Assembly: GCF_902459465.1 (NCBI RefSeq)
Contig: NC_047082.1
Coordinates: 7,977,407-8,041,406 of the forward strand
DNA: 64,000 nt
Reading direction: 5' to 3'
Source of the DNA: Asterias rubens
Taxonomy: Eukaryota > Echinodermata > Asteroidea > Forcipulatida > Asteriidae
This document shows, piece by piece, positions 10,256 through 37,234 of this stretch. Positions within the stretch are counted from its first letter, which is position 1. The number at the start of each line of letters is the position of its first letter. The translations under genes and the position numbers were made by a program. The notes below the pieces were generated by a model, which saw only the letters and a list, made by a program, of their open reading frames with translations, did no database searches and was not told where the DNA came from.

Positions 10256-11644
10256 TTAGTCTTCATAAATAACGATGTGAAATTTTGACATGAACGGAAA
10301 TTGTTTTTTCAATTGATGATTCTAATTTGTATTATATCTCGTTATGATACATTATTGGCATTTGGGAGTTCGTAAAATACTGTCATTCCTCCATTACACC
10401 ATGTAACCAACTTGTTGAAGTCCCCTGTCCTTACCCAAAGGACTGGTATTGGGTTTATGTGTTTACACATGTATGCCAGATTAAACTGCGAATCTCCAGA
10501 ACCATGAAGGCCATGTGAAATGATGTGAGGTCAAAGGTGATTATAGACGTGGGCTCAGCGAGCCTGGAAGTGTGACATCAGATGTTCAGGCTAGTGTTGA
10601 GTGTGCATAGATTTACTAACAACAGTATAAGACAATCCTGTTCCAAGACTAGTTAAAGTGGCAAACATGGGCTCAGTTTACAAATCAAGCTCATGTGTTC
10701 TATTGGTTTCTCTTTGGTATTTTTGACTGATTTTCTCACTTGAAATGGTACAGTAAAAGAGTGACAACAAAAACTCACAATTTTACAGAGGTGCTCCGAG
10801 ATAAGATTTACTTTCTTATCAATTTGTAAAAGTTTAAAGAGATAAACATAACATTTTATGCTGCTATGTCTTGTTGCAAGTCTTCTTGGCCAGAGTAAGA
10901 GGTCTTTTACAAAAGTCAAATTTATATTTAGTAAGCTAAGTTGGAACTGGCCAAATTGTATGGAAATGGAGATGTTTTAGCTATGTATCGATTGAAACAT
11001 AAATTTAAAAAAAGCAAATTTTAGTATATTTCATTTCTGGTTGGTGCTAGCGAAGACCCTTTTTAGAATCCTGTATGTACTCCATTGAATCTTCAAAGAC
11101 CACAAGGCAAAATGCAGGTTAAAGAATTAAAAAAATAGATTTATTATTATAAGTGACATTCTTGAAGTGTTTTTTTTTTATTGTTTTGTATCATAAATGG
11201 TAGCTGATAATACAAACTCTCGTAGCCATAATATACCCATTTGTCATAAATTTTTAACACTTATTTATATATTTCTTTATTTTTGTGTCAATTTAACTTG
11301 GAACCCCATTTGGTTGTTTTTACCATTTAGTATGTTAAACAGTGTTTAATTTGTTTTTCTTTTTTTTGTACAGTAGGGAGCTTTAAAGATGATTTTTTTT
11401 TTATTATCTAGGAATCTGTTTTAAATTAAGAAGAGAAAGGGGAAAGACAGGTGGGTAACAACTACTTGAAGTATTTAAAATTTAATGAGCAATAACTTAT
11501 GCTGCTGGTTTTGATTTTGTTAAATACATTTTCCGAATAAATGTCCATTTCTATGGAGATTTTAGTGCTCTTGTTTTATCAGACTTTCGGTTTCAGTCCT
11601 AAGATGAGTTTGGACTTTTGTACCTGGAGGAGGCCTTAAATTTA

Positions 11645-13935
11645 GACCTTGTGCATTTTAGAAAAAATGCATAAGGCTTTGTGCATTTTAGAGCAAAATT
11701 TGAAAAAAAAAACGCAAAATTTGAAAAAGGCACAAGGCTACAGGGTTGTGATTTTTAGAGCAATATTTTTGCTTTTAAGTGAACTGTGCATTTTTCTGAA
11801 GTGCCTTGTGCATTTATCAAATTCTGCTCTAAAATGTACAAGGCCTTGTGAATTTATCAAATTTTGCTCTAAAATTATCAAATTTTGCTCTAAAGTCACA
11901 AGGCTATATTCTTGTGAAATTATCAAATTTTGCTCTAAATTGTGAATTTATCAAATTTTGCTCTAAAATGCATTTATCAAATTTTGCTCTAAAATGCACA
12001 AAGCCTTGTGAATTTATCAAATTTTGCGCTAAAATTCACAAGGCTAAAGCCAAATTTATCAAATTTTGATCTAAAATGCATTTATCAAATTTTGCTCTGA
12101 AATGCACAAAGCCTTGTGAATTCATCAAATTTCGCTCTAAAATGCACAAGGCTGTAGCCTCGTGAATTTATTTAAATTTTGCTCTAAAATGCACAAGGCT
12201 ATAGCCTTGTGAATTTATCAACTTTTGCTTTAAAAATCACAAGGCTACAGCCTTGTGAATTTATCAAATTTCACTCGAAAATGCTCTAAAATGCCTTGTG
12301 AATTTATCAAATTTTGCTCTAAAATTCACAAGGCTATAGCCTTGTGAATTTATCAAATTTCGCTCTAAAATTCACAAGGCTAAAGCCTTGTGAATTTATC
12401 AAATTTCGCTCCAAAGTTCACAAGGCTCTAAAAATCACAAGGCTATAGCCTTGTGAATTTATCAAATTCTGCTCGAAAATGCTCTAAAATGCCTTGTGAA
12501 TTTATCAAATTTTGCTCTAAAATTCACAAGGCTTTGTGAACTTATCAAATTCTGTTCTAAAATGCACAAGGCTATAGCCTTGTGAATTTATCAAATTTCG
12601 CTCTAAAATGCACAAGGCTATAGCTTTGTGAATTTATCAAATTCTGCTCTAAAATGCACAAGGCTAAAGCCTTGTGAATTTTTCAAATTTCGCTCTAAAA
12701 TGCACAAGGCTAAAACCTTGTGAATTTTTCAAATTTCGCTCTAAAAATCACAAGGCCTTGTGAATTTATCAAATTCTGCTCTAGAATGCACAAGGCTATA
12801 GCCTTGTGAATTTATCAAATTCTGCTCTAAAATGCACAAGGCTATAGCCTTGTGAATTTATCAAAATTCGCTCTAAAATTCACAAGGCTATAGCCTTGTG
12901 AATTTATCAAATTTCACTCGTAAATGCACAAGGCTAAAGCCTTGTGAATTTTTTAAATTTCGCTCTCAAATTCACAAGGCTATAGCTTTGTGAATTTATA
13001 AAATTTTGCTCTAAAATTGTGAATTTTTCAAATTTCGCTCTAAAAATCACAAGGCTTGTGAATTTATCAAATTTCGCTCTAGAATGCACAAGGCTATAGC
13101 CTTGTGAATTTATCAAATTTCGCTCTAAAAATCACAAGGCTATAGCCTTGTGAATTTATCAAATTTCGCTCTAAAATTCACAAGGCTAAAGCCTTGTGAA
13201 TTTTTCAAATTTGGCTCTAAAAATCACAAGGCTATGGCCTTGTGAATTTATCAAATTTCGCTCTAAAATGCACAAGGCTATAGCCTTGTGAATTTATCAA
13301 ATTTCGCTCTCAAATTCACAAGGCTATAGCCTTGTGAATTTATAAAATTTTGCTCTAAAAATCACAAGGCTATATATATAGCCTTGTGAATTTATCAAAT
13401 TTCGCTCTAAAATCACAATATAGCCTTGTGAATTTATCAAATTCTGCTCTAAAATGCACAAGGCCTTGTGAATTTTTCAAATTCTGCTCTAAAATTCACA
13501 AGGCTATAGCTTTGTGAATTTATAAAATTTTGCTCTAAAAATGCACAAGGCCTTGTGAATTTTTCAAATTTCGCTCTAAAAATCACAAGGCCATGCCTTG
13601 TGAATTTATCAAATTTCGCTCGAAAATGCCTTGTGAATTAATCAAATTTCGCTCTAAAATTCACAAGGCTATATCCTTATGAATTTATCAAATTTCGCTC
13701 TAAATAGCCTTGTGAATTTATCAAATTTTTCTCTAAAATTCACAAGCCTTGTGAATTTATCAAATTTCGCTCTAAATTCACACAGCTATTATTAGCCTTG
13801 TGAATTTATCAAATTTTGCTCAAAAATGCACAAGGCTTAGCCTAACATTTTTAAACTGCATTCAACATTTTAGAGTCAAATTTTAAAAATACACAAGGCT
13901 AATTTTGAAGTAAAATTTGATAAACCAACTCCAGG
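11645..13935. repeat. Palindromic satellite array, ~46 bp unit
   Basis: About 2.2 kb of degenerate tandem units. A typical unit is CTCTAAAATTCACAAGGCTA then TAGCCTTGTGAATTTATCAAATTTCG, ~46 bp. Its centre CACAAGGCTATAGCCTTGTG is a perfect 20 bp palindrome, extended to 26 bp in units flanked by ATT and AAT. Some units lack the inner TA (AAGGCCTTGTG), have a longer TATATATA centre (near 13373), or lose one arm. The first ~150 bases and the last ~90 carry arms in the opposite order. Short frames on both strands (repeated NFALK / EFIKFCSK peptides) are a by-product of the repeat. It lies between two convergent genes. Confidence 0.95.
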
Positions 13936-14373
13936 ATTCAACACAACAAGTGCATCACTAAATCAGAATCACTCTGAAACAAACAATTTAGGAAATTTAT
14001 GTTATTATTTATTTTTAATACTTCTCATCCAGTGCAGACATGTGAAAGACTTAATTAGTGTATGTACACATATTTACATAATAAATACACAAGGGTCAGT
14101 CAGGTTCATGTTATAAAAAGGGCCACTCTTTAAAAAAAACCACTTTGCATTCATTCATCAAATAGCAATCAATTTGAAATCTCAAAAAAAATAACATAAA
14201 TACATCATATTTACAAAACACATTTTACAATTAGCAATAATTGACAAAGGCATTTACACTGTTTGTTTGCTTTGAGACTTCCATGTTGGTACGGCCATGT
14301 ACTGGATGGTTACTGGATGTCAGGAGTTTCTTATAATCTCCTTGGGCCTTTAAATGTTCTCCCTGTCTGTTGT

Positions 14374-14760
14374 AGACACTGGACACTATTGGTTATTGTC
14401 AAAGACCAGTCATCTCACTTGGTGTATCTCAACATATTTTGATGCATAAAATAACAAACCTGTGAAAATTTGAGCTTGATTGGTCGTCGAAGTTGCAAGA
14501 TAACTATGAAAGAAAAAAACACCTTGTCACACGAAGTTGTGTGCTTTCAGATGCTTGATTTCAAGACCTCAAATTCTAAATCTGAGGTCTCGAAGTCAAG
14601 TTCGTGGAAAATTACTTCTTTCTCGAAAACTACGTTACTTCAGAGGGCGCCGTTTCTCACAATGTTTTATCCTATCAACCTCTCCCAATTACTTGCTACC
14701 AAGTAAGGTTTTATGCTGATAATTATTTTGAGTAATTACCAATAGTGTCCACTGCCTTTA
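14374..14760 (-). mobile_element. R1 inverted-repeat element, reverse copy
   Basis: Reverse orientation of the R1 family: GACACTGGACACTATTGG at the left and AATTACCAATAGTGTCCACT at the right, with the shared interior (ACAAACCTGTGAAAATTTGA, CTTTCTCGAAAACTACGTTA). The overlapping ~60-78 aa frames come from the element and are not genes. Confidence 0.85.
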
Positions 14761-14891
14761 ATCTCCTGAATTGTAAAATCTGGGCGGTTGAGTGTCTGGA
14801 ATATGTTTATTTTAGCAGCAGGTACAAAAACAATTTAAGAAAAAAATTGATTCGCATCGGGGATAAGAAATAATATTTGTGGGTTTTACCC

Positions 14892-15265
14892 TTAAAGCCA
14901 TTAGACCCTTTCGGTACAGAAAGAAAAAAAAAAGTTCACAGATTTACAAATAATTTACAGGGTTTACAGAAGGTAATGGTGAAAGACTTCTCTTGAAATT
15001 TTAGTTCATGAAATGCTTTACTTTTTGAGAAAACGGTAAAACAATATAAATTCTCGTTAGCGAGAATTACGGATTTGTTATAAACACATGTCATGACACG
15101 GCGAAACGCGCGAAAACAGGAGTGGGTTTTCCCGTTATTTTCTCCCGACTCCGATGTCTGATTGAGCCTAAATTCCCACAGGATTGTTATTTTATATATA
15201 AGTTGTGATACATGAAGTGTGGGACTTGGACAATACTGTTTACCGAAAGGGTCCAATGGCTTTAA
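14892..15265. mobile_element. MITE-like element with TTAAAGCCATT ends (R5)
   Basis: Left end TTAAAGCCATTAGACCCTTT and right end AAAGGGTCCAATGGCTTTAA are near-perfect inverted repeats, with about 374 bp between the outer edges. The interior contains an inverted TTCTCGTTAGCGAGAA. The minus-strand frame within is not coding. Only one clear copy is in the window. Confidence 0.75.
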
Positions 15266-15309
15266 ATCAATGTATGTTAAGCTCTGTATACTCAGGTGGG
15301 ATTATAGCA

Positions 15310-15500
15310 TTCGCACTGCCTCTAGCTACCGCGCAATCTCGGTGGTCCAGTGATAATACTCTAAAATTGCAACGGTCGTGGGTTTGAACTCCACCCGAGT
15401 AATATGCATGAGGATTTTGTTTTCACAGAGCTCCGGGGAAAAGTACTGAGTATACAATGCTTGTTGGGGTAAAACTAAATAGTAATCTGTATTTCATATA
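15310..15500 (+). mobile_element. tRNA-derived SINE (S1)
   Basis: Head CTCTAGCTACCGCGCAATCT, box B-like GTGGGTTTGAACTCCACCCG, then a body with TTTTCACAGAGCTC, AGTACTGAGTATACA and a GGGTAAAAC end. Copies with the same order are at 39985-40135, 51725-51935 and, reversed, 58700-58850. It lies just past the CCDC178 stop codon on the other strand. Confidence 0.75.
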
Positions 15501-15537
15501 TCACCTGTAATTTGGTGCATTTCAACTTTGAGCTGTC

Positions 15538-31267
<15,730 letters not shown>

Positions 31268-31315
31268 CTTAGTTTCTGCTGTCTTATCTCGTCTTGCAAC
31301 TCGCTAAGATGCTTC

Positions 31316-32808
31316 CTGCAACAGTTTGTCAAAACATCCACAAAATATAATTTGAAACAAACAATCGAACCAAAACTTCTTATCTTGGTACTGCCAGGGT
31401 GAAATTCCTGTATTTTTTATTTTTTGGTCTCGAATAATAAGAATAAGGTACCTTTATTAATATTAAAAGAAAAAAAAATGTTTCATTATGTTATTTGTGT
31501 ATCCAAGTGTTTTTTTACAGACACTGGACACTATTGATAATTGTCAAAGACCAGTCTTCTCACTCGGTGTATCTAAACATATGCATAAAATAACAAACCT
31601 GTGAAAATTTGAGCTCAATCAGTCGTTGAAGTTGTGAGATATTAACAAAAGACAAAATTGCTTTGTTGCGCAAGTTGTGTGCTTTCATATGCTTGATTTG
31701 GAGACCTCAACTTCTAAATCTGAGGTCTCAAAATCAAATTTGTGGAAAATTACTTCTTTCTCGAAAACTACGTTACTTCAGATTCAGAGGAAGCCGTTTC
31801 TCACAATGTTTTATACTATCAACCTCTCCCCATTACTCGTAACCAAGCAAGGTTTTATGCTAATTAATTATTTTGAGTAATTGAGAATTAAAAGCAGAAA
31901 TATATAAATGGTCTGATTCTCCTTTCTGTGATGAAAAACTAACATTGAATAAGAATGTTGGCGTGGGACCAAACTAACAACATTGGTAACATTCACGGTT
32001 TAATTTGGAACTGGTACGTACCCACAAAAGTCACTGCGCATATTCAGTGCTGGCCATTCCATCTTTATACAACATTGTTATGATTATTATTATTATTTAT
32101 ACTAATACCACTATACTATTATTATTAGGTTTATTATTTACTTTAAACATTTTTTAAAAGGTGCCGCTTGGCAAAATATGCTAGCACTTCCCTTCTGAAT
32201 TGAAGTTAAAATAAATTAAACAATTTAAGTAAAAAAGTAGAAAGCTGGAGCTGGCAACACCTCAAATATACCATCTTATTTTAAAAATCATTGTCAACCA
32301 AGGACAATTTTGACCATATCCTGCCACCAATTTTGTCATTAATCTAATCATCTAACTAGTACATTCAAAATGTAAAATGAGATATGGATGGGGATGATAA
32401 TTGATATTGATAATTGAAGATGCCACCCTTTTTGTATTGTAAAACTTAGTGAATAACAACTCAGTGGTGGCAGGATACCGACAATGAGACATTTATTGAA
32501 AACCTGTTTCTAGAATCTAGGTGTATGTACGTCCAAGAAGCAGAGAGAGAGCCTAGCATAAATACAGACACTAAATTATATCAAAAAATGGACCACGGAC
32601 GACCAGTCAACATAACGGATTTGTTTGTTGTCATAAAAAATGTTTTACAACCCATCATTTCATTTTCAATTCATAAAGACATAAAAGTTTTATTTCCTTC
32701 CTCCACCATGTTTTATGAAGCAAAACATTCGTCTAGAACTTAATTACAAACTTTCCTGAATCCCCCAATATTGGTGTACTAGAACTATAAGCCGATAAGA
32801 ACACTTAC
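31316..32808 (-). other. Probable first intron of CCDC178
   Basis: Bounded by donor gtaagtgttc (complement of 32799-32808) and acceptor gttgcag next to 31315. Apart from the R1 copy, it is AT-rich with nothing recognised. Confidence 0.5.
31517..31884 (-). mobile_element. R1 element, reverse, right end lost
   Basis: Starts ACACTGGACACTATTGATAA and carries the R1 interior to TTATTTTGAGTAATTGAGAA, but the terminal AATAGTGTCCACTGCC is missing. It lies in the first CCDC178 intron. Confidence 0.75.
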
Positions 32809-33011
32809 AAGCTTTTTTAACGTCCCAAACTCTTGCGTACCGTGTGACATTTTAACTTCCTTACAGTCATTTTGCAGAGCAGAAGATTGTGTAGGTCGCC
32901 ATAATCCGCTTCTTGTTTCCAGGTGACGGAAAATCCCGACAATTGCCGAAACAGCAGTCGGTTAACGAGCATAATGTACTGCAAAGGTCGTTGAACTGTT
33001 TTTGGATTCAA
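32809..33011 (-). other. CCDC178: Probable CCDC178 5' non-coding exon (right limit uncertain)
   Basis: A strong donor gtaagt at 32803-32808 follows GTTAAAAAAGCTT on the minus strand, and the next usable acceptor is that of the first coding exon. The transcription start is unknown; I place the right limit at the end of a 64-codon minus-strand frame (32817-33011) that could be an upstream ORF but resembles no family. Confidence 0.4.
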
Positions 33012-33346
33012 CCATTTTTTACAGGGGCATCATTAATATCATAATTCTTATATTTATTTGTTCTCACAAAATTTAACTTACAGTGAGATAAACAAAACAT
33101 GGGCGTACTGAGATATATATTTTGTAGTTTAATTTAACCTTCAAATCAGAAAATAATTGATAAATCAAAAGTAAACAACCATTTTATGGTAGAAATCTAC
33201 CCCATTACGCTAGTAAAGTTACTTCAGTTTGTTTCGTACAAAATGGCGGAAAAGACTATGTGACCGTGTAGAAAATGGTATGAAGAATTTAATATTTTTC
33301 TCCTTTATGAGCACAAATCGGTCCCCGATTCAACGAGGAAAGAATC
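33012..33346. promoter_or_regulatory. Candidate shared promoter of CCDC178 and ASXL
   Basis: The space between the divergent 5' ends. It includes AAAATGGCGG at 33240-33249 on the plus strand, matching the YY1 (Pho) core, ~100 bases before the ASXL ATG. No TATA box is evident at a fitting place. An in-frame TGA at 33308-33310 precedes the ASXL start. Confidence 0.45.
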
Positions 33347-36300
33347 ATGAAAGAAAAACACAGACGTCGGAAGGGTAGGACGTGGGCTGATGCAGCTAAA
33401 ACGGTAAGTATTTTTGTTCTGAATAAACGGTAATGATGTCACATAGCAGTTTATTTGGGATGATTTGCATGGCAGTCTATGCATGCTGCAAACACACTGC
33501 AATGCAGTGCACTGTCATAAAACCTGTGGCAAGCAGGCCAAAACAAATGCCAAACTGGTGATATGGATCTCTATTTATTCAAACCCAGTATAATATTTCG
33601 AAAATATAGTGGTGCATAAATATACATCCAACGACTTGATTGTATTTGCAATATAATTGATATCATTTAATTTATTTTTTATAATTAAAATCATAAAATA
33701 AGAATTTTGTTAAAATTAAAAATTTAAATTAAAAATAAAAAAAAATAAAAAAATAAATTTTTTCAAAATGATTGTTAGGGCCTACTTGTGTTTCTGATTG
33801 TTAGGGATGCTTAACCGACTGCCCCCTTTTCAGTTCACTCGTTCGCTGTTAAACCAAACCCCCAACAGTTTCTTATGTTTATTGAAATATTATTAGTTGT
33901 CTTGCTTCTGATCTTGTATGTATAAATTTTGTAAATATGATTACCAAATTAATTTTGGTCATAATGAGTGAAACACTGAAATGAAAGCTAAGTATCCTTT
34001 AATTTAAACTTAAATCATATTTTGCAACTTCTTTAGAATTAAATCATATTTAAAAACTGAAGAAAAAAACCTAAAGCCATAACATGAAGTCAGAATGCTG
34101 GCAGTGAGTAGGGCAAAATTTCTTGATCTTAAAGCATTTGTTCATCATAAACGTCAACGATTATTTGTCTTCCTTTATCATTTTGTACATGAGATGTATG
34201 ACATAATTATGACTTTTATATTCATCCAAGTTTGTGGTTTTGTTTGTCTTTGTTTATGTAGGTGTTGGAGAGACAGACAAATACACCCATGAGCTCCAAA
34301 GAGATTTTAAAGAACATCCAAAAGTCAAACCTGAAGGACATAAGGTAAATATTAAATATAGTGAGAGGAATACATCCCTAATTTTCATCAGAAGTTGTTG
34401 CTTTTTTGGCTCTGGTAAAAAAATTTCAACAAAAAACCCTAGACTCATCAACAAAAACAGTCTCACTCAAGGAGAATGGAGTTATACATAGTTGCATAAA
34501 TGTGCAAATTTAGTTCCTGGTGGACGGCCGTATTTCCCTCCCCAGGAGACAAAAAGAATAGGAAAATACATCCGCCAAATCAATGTCAATCAATGTTTGT
34601 TTTATTTGTGGACTTATATTGCTTGAAAGTCGTCTGTCCCTCACATTCAAATTGTGTCTCCTTACCATGAGTTGCAATGTGGAATCATTAGGTGAGGTTT
34701 CAGAAACACAGTGTAAAATGTCTTTTGAGTAGTGTTGGTTTTGAAAAAGAACTGGGCCCAATTTCATGGCTCTGCTTACCGCCGAATTCTGCGCTTACGA
34801 TCACGATTCCCCGCTAATACGTGCAAGCGCCGAATTTCTGCGCTAGCCTTGTAAGTGTTGAATGCCTAATAAAGTGGAGTACGCACGTGCAGAAGCAAAA
34901 ATTTGCCGCTAGGTCGTGAAATACGCTTGCCGTAAGCACAGAGTTCTCTGCTTCCGTAAGCGCCGATTCTGTGCTTACGGTAAGCAGAGCCATGAAATTG
35001 GGCCCAGGTGGTTCTCCTGAAGACGATCAGAGCATGCTGATCTAAACTTCGGATGGGACATAAAGCTGTAGGTCCCATGTGTTGTTATAAAAACTATCAA
35101 CGCACGTGAAAGACCCCAGTACACAGTTTGTCACAAAGAGAAGGAGTTCGCCCCGATGTGTTTGGCGATTAAGGCACTGCACTAGAAAGGAAGAAAGAAA
35201 AAAAAGAAACATTGAGTATCAACCACCAGTTTTTTTCAGAAAAGCACTACTCAAAAGAGTTGGAACCGCAAACCTCACGTAATTATATTTCCACCATGCA
35301 AAAGTTTCAAATCCAACTCAATGTGTAATCGTTGAGCTAATCCAACCATTGTGTTCTTGTTTGACTCCCCTTGCATGACATTAACGTCACCTTCTCACGC
35401 TCTGTAATGGAATGTTCCTCCCTGAAGAAGGTAAGAGACAGGACTGGCATGAAGCTTTCTTGGTGTGTTTTCCCTGCATGTTGTGTGATAATGCTCACTG
35501 TTATAACACTTTGCATTTTGGTCACTTACTAAACTATTGTGTGTTCTGAAAGGGAAGGTATACCTTCATCGTAACATCAAACTTATGCATCATGACATTT
35601 GCAAAAGTTTAAAAGATTTTAAGTTGGAATCCTCCCTTGTAAATTTGTGATGATTACTAACTCACTTTATCTTTTGGACAAAACTTAACGTGTCTTTATA
35701 TAGAAGTTATGCATGCAGTGTACATGCGAAATACATATCTAGCACCAAGTGAAAGACACTCACAAACAATATATGTGTCTTCTTAGTTAGATGAGGTTCA
35801 CGGTAGCACCATGTGTAAATCTCTTTTTAGTATCCTTGGTTTTGGACAACTCAACGTTCCAATCAGTATACTCTGATTGGCATTGTCTTCATTCTCCTTA
35901 AAACTATCAGAGCATTCTGATCGAAACATTGAGTTGTCAAACCAATGGTTCTTTGTTCACATTGTGCTACCGCAAACCTCACCTATTAATACTCCCACCT
36001 TTCAAAGTTTCCAATCCTACTTTGTCTTCTGCACGCTGTTAACCTTGCATGGATTGCTGTGTCTTTTGGGGAATTTGTCCTTAACCTTTACAATAACTAG
36101 CCAGCAGGACCACAGGCTTCCAAATAACCCATGGCACCCACAGCTATTGCTGTGGTGCCCTGTAAAGGCCCGGTCCCACTGCAGTGATAACGACGCAAAG
36201 AGAACGCATTCCATTGGTTGAATGAGCGTGTGCGTGTTCTGCGTGGAGCAATTTGACCAATAGAATGCGTTCTCTTTGCGTCGTTGTCGTTATTGTTGCG

Positions 36301-37234
36301 GTGGGATCGGACCATAAGTCTGGAATTCCACGGAGGCCACGAGGGCCATTGCCTCTAGTGCCCTGGTTTTGACCTTTGTGCCCCTTTAGAAATTTCCCAT
36401 AGACTTTATGATTTTCCCAAAAGGAAGTGCCCTTTTCAGAAATGAAAATGACATTGCCCTCTCAAAGATGAAATACCAGGACTGACCCTGTGCTTCGAGG
36501 TTCCAGTACAAATTAACATTGAAGTGACCTTTTACCAGAGGGAACTTGCTGTGCCCCTTCTAGAGCGAGTTCAAGTCTTGTGAGCAGTTAGCATTTAATT
36601 TTACTAGCCCACCAGCTCGGGCTAGTCCATAACTTTATGGAGACACTTTTCATCATTCAACTATCCAGTAGACCACTCAGAGAGACCTTTGACTTGTCCT
36701 CAGGTGGTTTAACTGGCATTTGTCTAGCGGAGCACTGTTCAGGGAGAATGCTGTAACTTAACAATGCAATGGTTTTGTTATTGAGATAGAGTGACACTAA
36801 CCATTAACAATTCACATCAGCCCCAGGAGTAGGTGGCAACAGCCCCTAGTGGCAGTTGATTTGGGTCGATTGCCCAAATTAGTTAAGTGTAGGCCGCACT
36901 TCTTAGTGGCCTGCTACCTATTGGCCTTGTGATGTCCGGCGATAGCTCACAACACAAATTGTTATGAATATTCACTTTAACATTTTCAATTTCTGTCTAT
37001 TTAAGTTACTCGTAAAGCAATATAATCACACAATCATAGCCCAATGAATTATGACACTGAATGATGCATTGAGGGAACAAAATACTTGATTATTGATGAA
37101 GTAGTAATTTTGTTTTTGTTTACAGTGGTATCGTACCTTCAGCCTGCCTTAACGCTGTTCTTCATGGCGGTTCACGAGGACCAGATGGAATGTTCTACAA
37201 AGTTGGAGATATGATGGGAGTTTATGGATTAAGG
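33347..37234 (+). CDS. ASXL: ASXL exons 1-3: HARE-HTH domain
   Basis: Three exons (33347-33403, 34262-34344, 37126-37234) encode [19 protein letters not shown], then [20 protein letters not shown] and the [20 protein letters not shown] / [17 protein letters not shown] block. TPMSSKEIL, the SACLNAVLH helix and GMFYKV are diagnostic of the winged-helix-like HARE-HTH module at ASXL N termini. The split AG|T Ser codon joins exons 2 and 3. Confidence 0.92.

Larger units (their letters stand above)
7860..11644. other. Spacer between peroxidasin 3' end and satellite
   Basis: Holds nested R2/R2b elements (8427-8882), two adjacent R3-type elements (9191-9448 and 9452-9600), a poly-G tract near 9001-9020 and a tRNA-derived SINE fragment (10138-10255). 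The rest (about 9600-10130 and 10260-11640) is AT-rich sequence without open frames of interest; I see no gene. Confidence 0.6.

Noticed and set aside
11649..13116. Repeated frames with NFALK / EFIKFCSK peptides, suggesting a repeat protein
   Set aside because: They arise from the satellite unit, occur on both strands because the unit is palindromic, and are broken by stops at irregular places.
11645..13935. CRISPR-like array (palindromic repeats at regular spacing)
   Set aside because: Units are contiguous with no unique spacers, the DNA is clearly animal, and there are no cas genes.
15316..15405. tRNA gene (also similar stretches at 40000, 51740, 58800, 48000)
   Set aside because: All share the same non-tRNA bodies and tails; they are SINE heads.
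32817..33011. 64 aa minus-strand gene near the ASXL start
   Set aside because: No recognisable family. The strong donor just after it suggests a 5' non-coding exon of CCDC178; at most it is an upstream ORF.
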